In this document: piece after piece, positions 5,816-6,147 of the stretch
Numbering within the stretch: the first letter of the stretch is position 1
How the letters are laid out: the number at the start of each line of letters is the position of its first letter
Origin: Anaerolineae bacterium
GTDB lineage: Bacteria; Chloroflexota; Anaerolineae; Anaerolineales; Villigracilaceae
NCBI GenBank assembly: GCA_003158885.1
Contig: PMLN01000171.1
Span: 6,415-12,561, forward strand
Direction: 5' to 3'
DNA: 6,147 nt
The notes under the pieces: model-generated
What the model was told of the DNA's origin: nothing
The model's database searches: none
Seen by the model: the letters and a program-made list of their open reading frames with translations, nothing else
Translations under genes and position numbers: made by a program

Positions 5816-6147
5816 ATGATTTTGCGTCAACGTCCGTTATCGAATACAATTGACGTAAATGGAGCTACTATAAAGAACACCTTCTCTCGAATCCTGCTCT
5901 GGTCGATCCTTGCATTATTTCTGTCCGGATGCAATACTCAGGCAATTGCCTCAACCTCTGCCAGTTCCTCGGCCAAAGCACCTGTGAAAATCCTAAGCCA
6001 ACGTCAATATGATGTACGCCAGCAATTGACGATCGTTAATGAAGGCCCGGGCCAGCCGGAGAAACAGAACCTATGGGTGGCGCTGATCAGGGATTTTCCT
6101 CCCTATCAGCAAGTGCAATCCATGAATATTTCTCCTCAGACCTTCAC
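5816..6147 (+). CDS. Predicted lipoprotein, N-terminal part (cut by window edge)
   Basis: An open frame running off the right edge, divergent from the operon. It encodes a short basic n-region (KNTFSR), a hydrophobic stretch ILLWSILALF and a lipobox L-S-G-C, with the Cys codon at 5930-5932, so the product should be lipid-anchored and exported. After the Cys comes a Ser/Ala-rich linker, then a beta-rich-looking segment with DVRQQLTIVNEGPG and NLWVALIRDFPPYQ. This resembles the region ahead of transglutaminase-like domains in some secreted proteins, a tentative comparison only. The only canonical ATG (5816) would give an unusual 25-residue polar leader before the hydrophobic core and lacks a Shine-Dalgarno. 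GGAG at 5861-5864 sits 5 nt before an ATA codon (5870-5872), which would give a textbook 21-residue signal peptide ending at the Cys. The start is therefore uncertain. No functional link to the operon is evident. Confidence 0.7.
   Translation, partial: MILRQRPLSNTIDVNGATIKNTFSRILLWSILALFLSGCNTQAIASTSASSSAKAPVKILSQRQYDVRQQLTIVNEGPGQPEKQNLWVALIRDFPPYQQVQSMNISPQTF
5822..5850 (+). promoter_or_regulatory. Candidate sigma70-like promoter for the lipoprotein gene
   Basis: TTGCGT (5822-5827) and TACAAT (5845-5850) are separated by exactly 17 nt. The -10 is one mismatch from consensus, but the -35 matches only in TTG. Transcription would start near 5857, downstream of the ATG at 5816 and just before GGAG at 5861, which would favour the short signal peptide. 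This is a weak call. Confidence 0.25.
5825..5855. repeat. Inverted repeat CGTCAA...TTGACG
   Basis: Perfect 6-bp arms at 5825-5830 and 5850-5855 with a 19-nt spacer, overlapping the smaller palindrome. The arms read TTGACG outwards on each strand and so mimic -35 boxes, but neither has a well-placed -10. It could be a protein-binding site or chance. Confidence 0.25.
5829..5838. promoter_or_regulatory. Possible operator, small palindrome AACG-N2-CGTT
   Basis: A perfect 4-bp-arm palindrome AACGTCCGTT inside the divergent gap, lying in the spacer of the rightward promoter candidate. The form resembles sites for dimeric repressors, but it is short enough to occur by chance, and no regulator gene is in the window. 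Confidence 0.2.

Larger units (their letters stand above)
5701..5869. other. Divergent intergenic region
   Basis: About 115 nt (if the lipoprotein starts at ATG 5816) or 169 nt (if at ATA 5870) separate the leftward operon from the rightward lipoprotein gene, so promoters for both should lie here. For the operon I find no well-spaced sigma70-type pair: TTGACG at 5830-5825 and GATAAT at 5802-5797 on the minus strand are 22 nt apart, which is too far. The region holds two small inverted repeats and one weak rightward promoter candidate. No RNA gene or terminator is recognised. Confidence 0.7.

Noticed and set aside
5797..5830. Operon promoter with TTGACG and GATAAT on the minus strand
   Set aside because: The spacer is 22 nt, too long for a sigma70-type promoter; with a 17-nt spacer the -10 would be ACAAGG.

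Overview
The window looks like a bacterial chromosome segment of moderate GC content from an anaerobe. A glycyl radical enzyme (GRE), its radical SAM activase and a corrinoid methyl-transfer module sit together, and both GRE and corrinoid chemistry are typical of strict anaerobes. The style of the genes (serial URO-D-superfamily paralogues beside a B12 protein, and a short-signal lipoprotein next door) recalls Chloroflexota such as Anaerolineae. That taxonomic guess is weak, because no marker gene is present.

Layout, right to left on the minus strand. Three consecutive URO-D-superfamily genes (5700-4531, 4481-3378, 3362-2334) are followed by a DxHxxG corrinoid protein (2322-1675), a PflA-type GRE activase (1648-893) and the N-terminal ~298 codons of a PFL-like GRE that runs off the left edge (896 to <1). 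Gaps are 49, 15, 11 and 26 nt, and the last pair overlaps by 4 nt (ATGA), so this reads as one operon of at least six genes. On the plus strand, starting inside the ~115-170 nt divergent gap, lies the N-terminus of a predicted lipoprotein that runs off the right edge.

How the parts may work together. URO-D-superfamily proteins beside a small corrinoid protein usually act as methyltransferases: one moves a methyl group from a substrate to cob(I)alamin, another from methyl-cobalamin to an acceptor. The GRE probably makes or breaks a C-C, C-N, C-O or C-S bond in the same substrate, before or after demethylation. Joining a GRE and a multi-methyltransferase corrinoid system in one transcription unit is the striking point of the window. 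The substrate cannot be read from the sequence. No tetrahydrofolate- or CoM-type acceptor enzyme outside the URO-D family, no corrinoid reductive activator, no transporter and no regulator is visible here.
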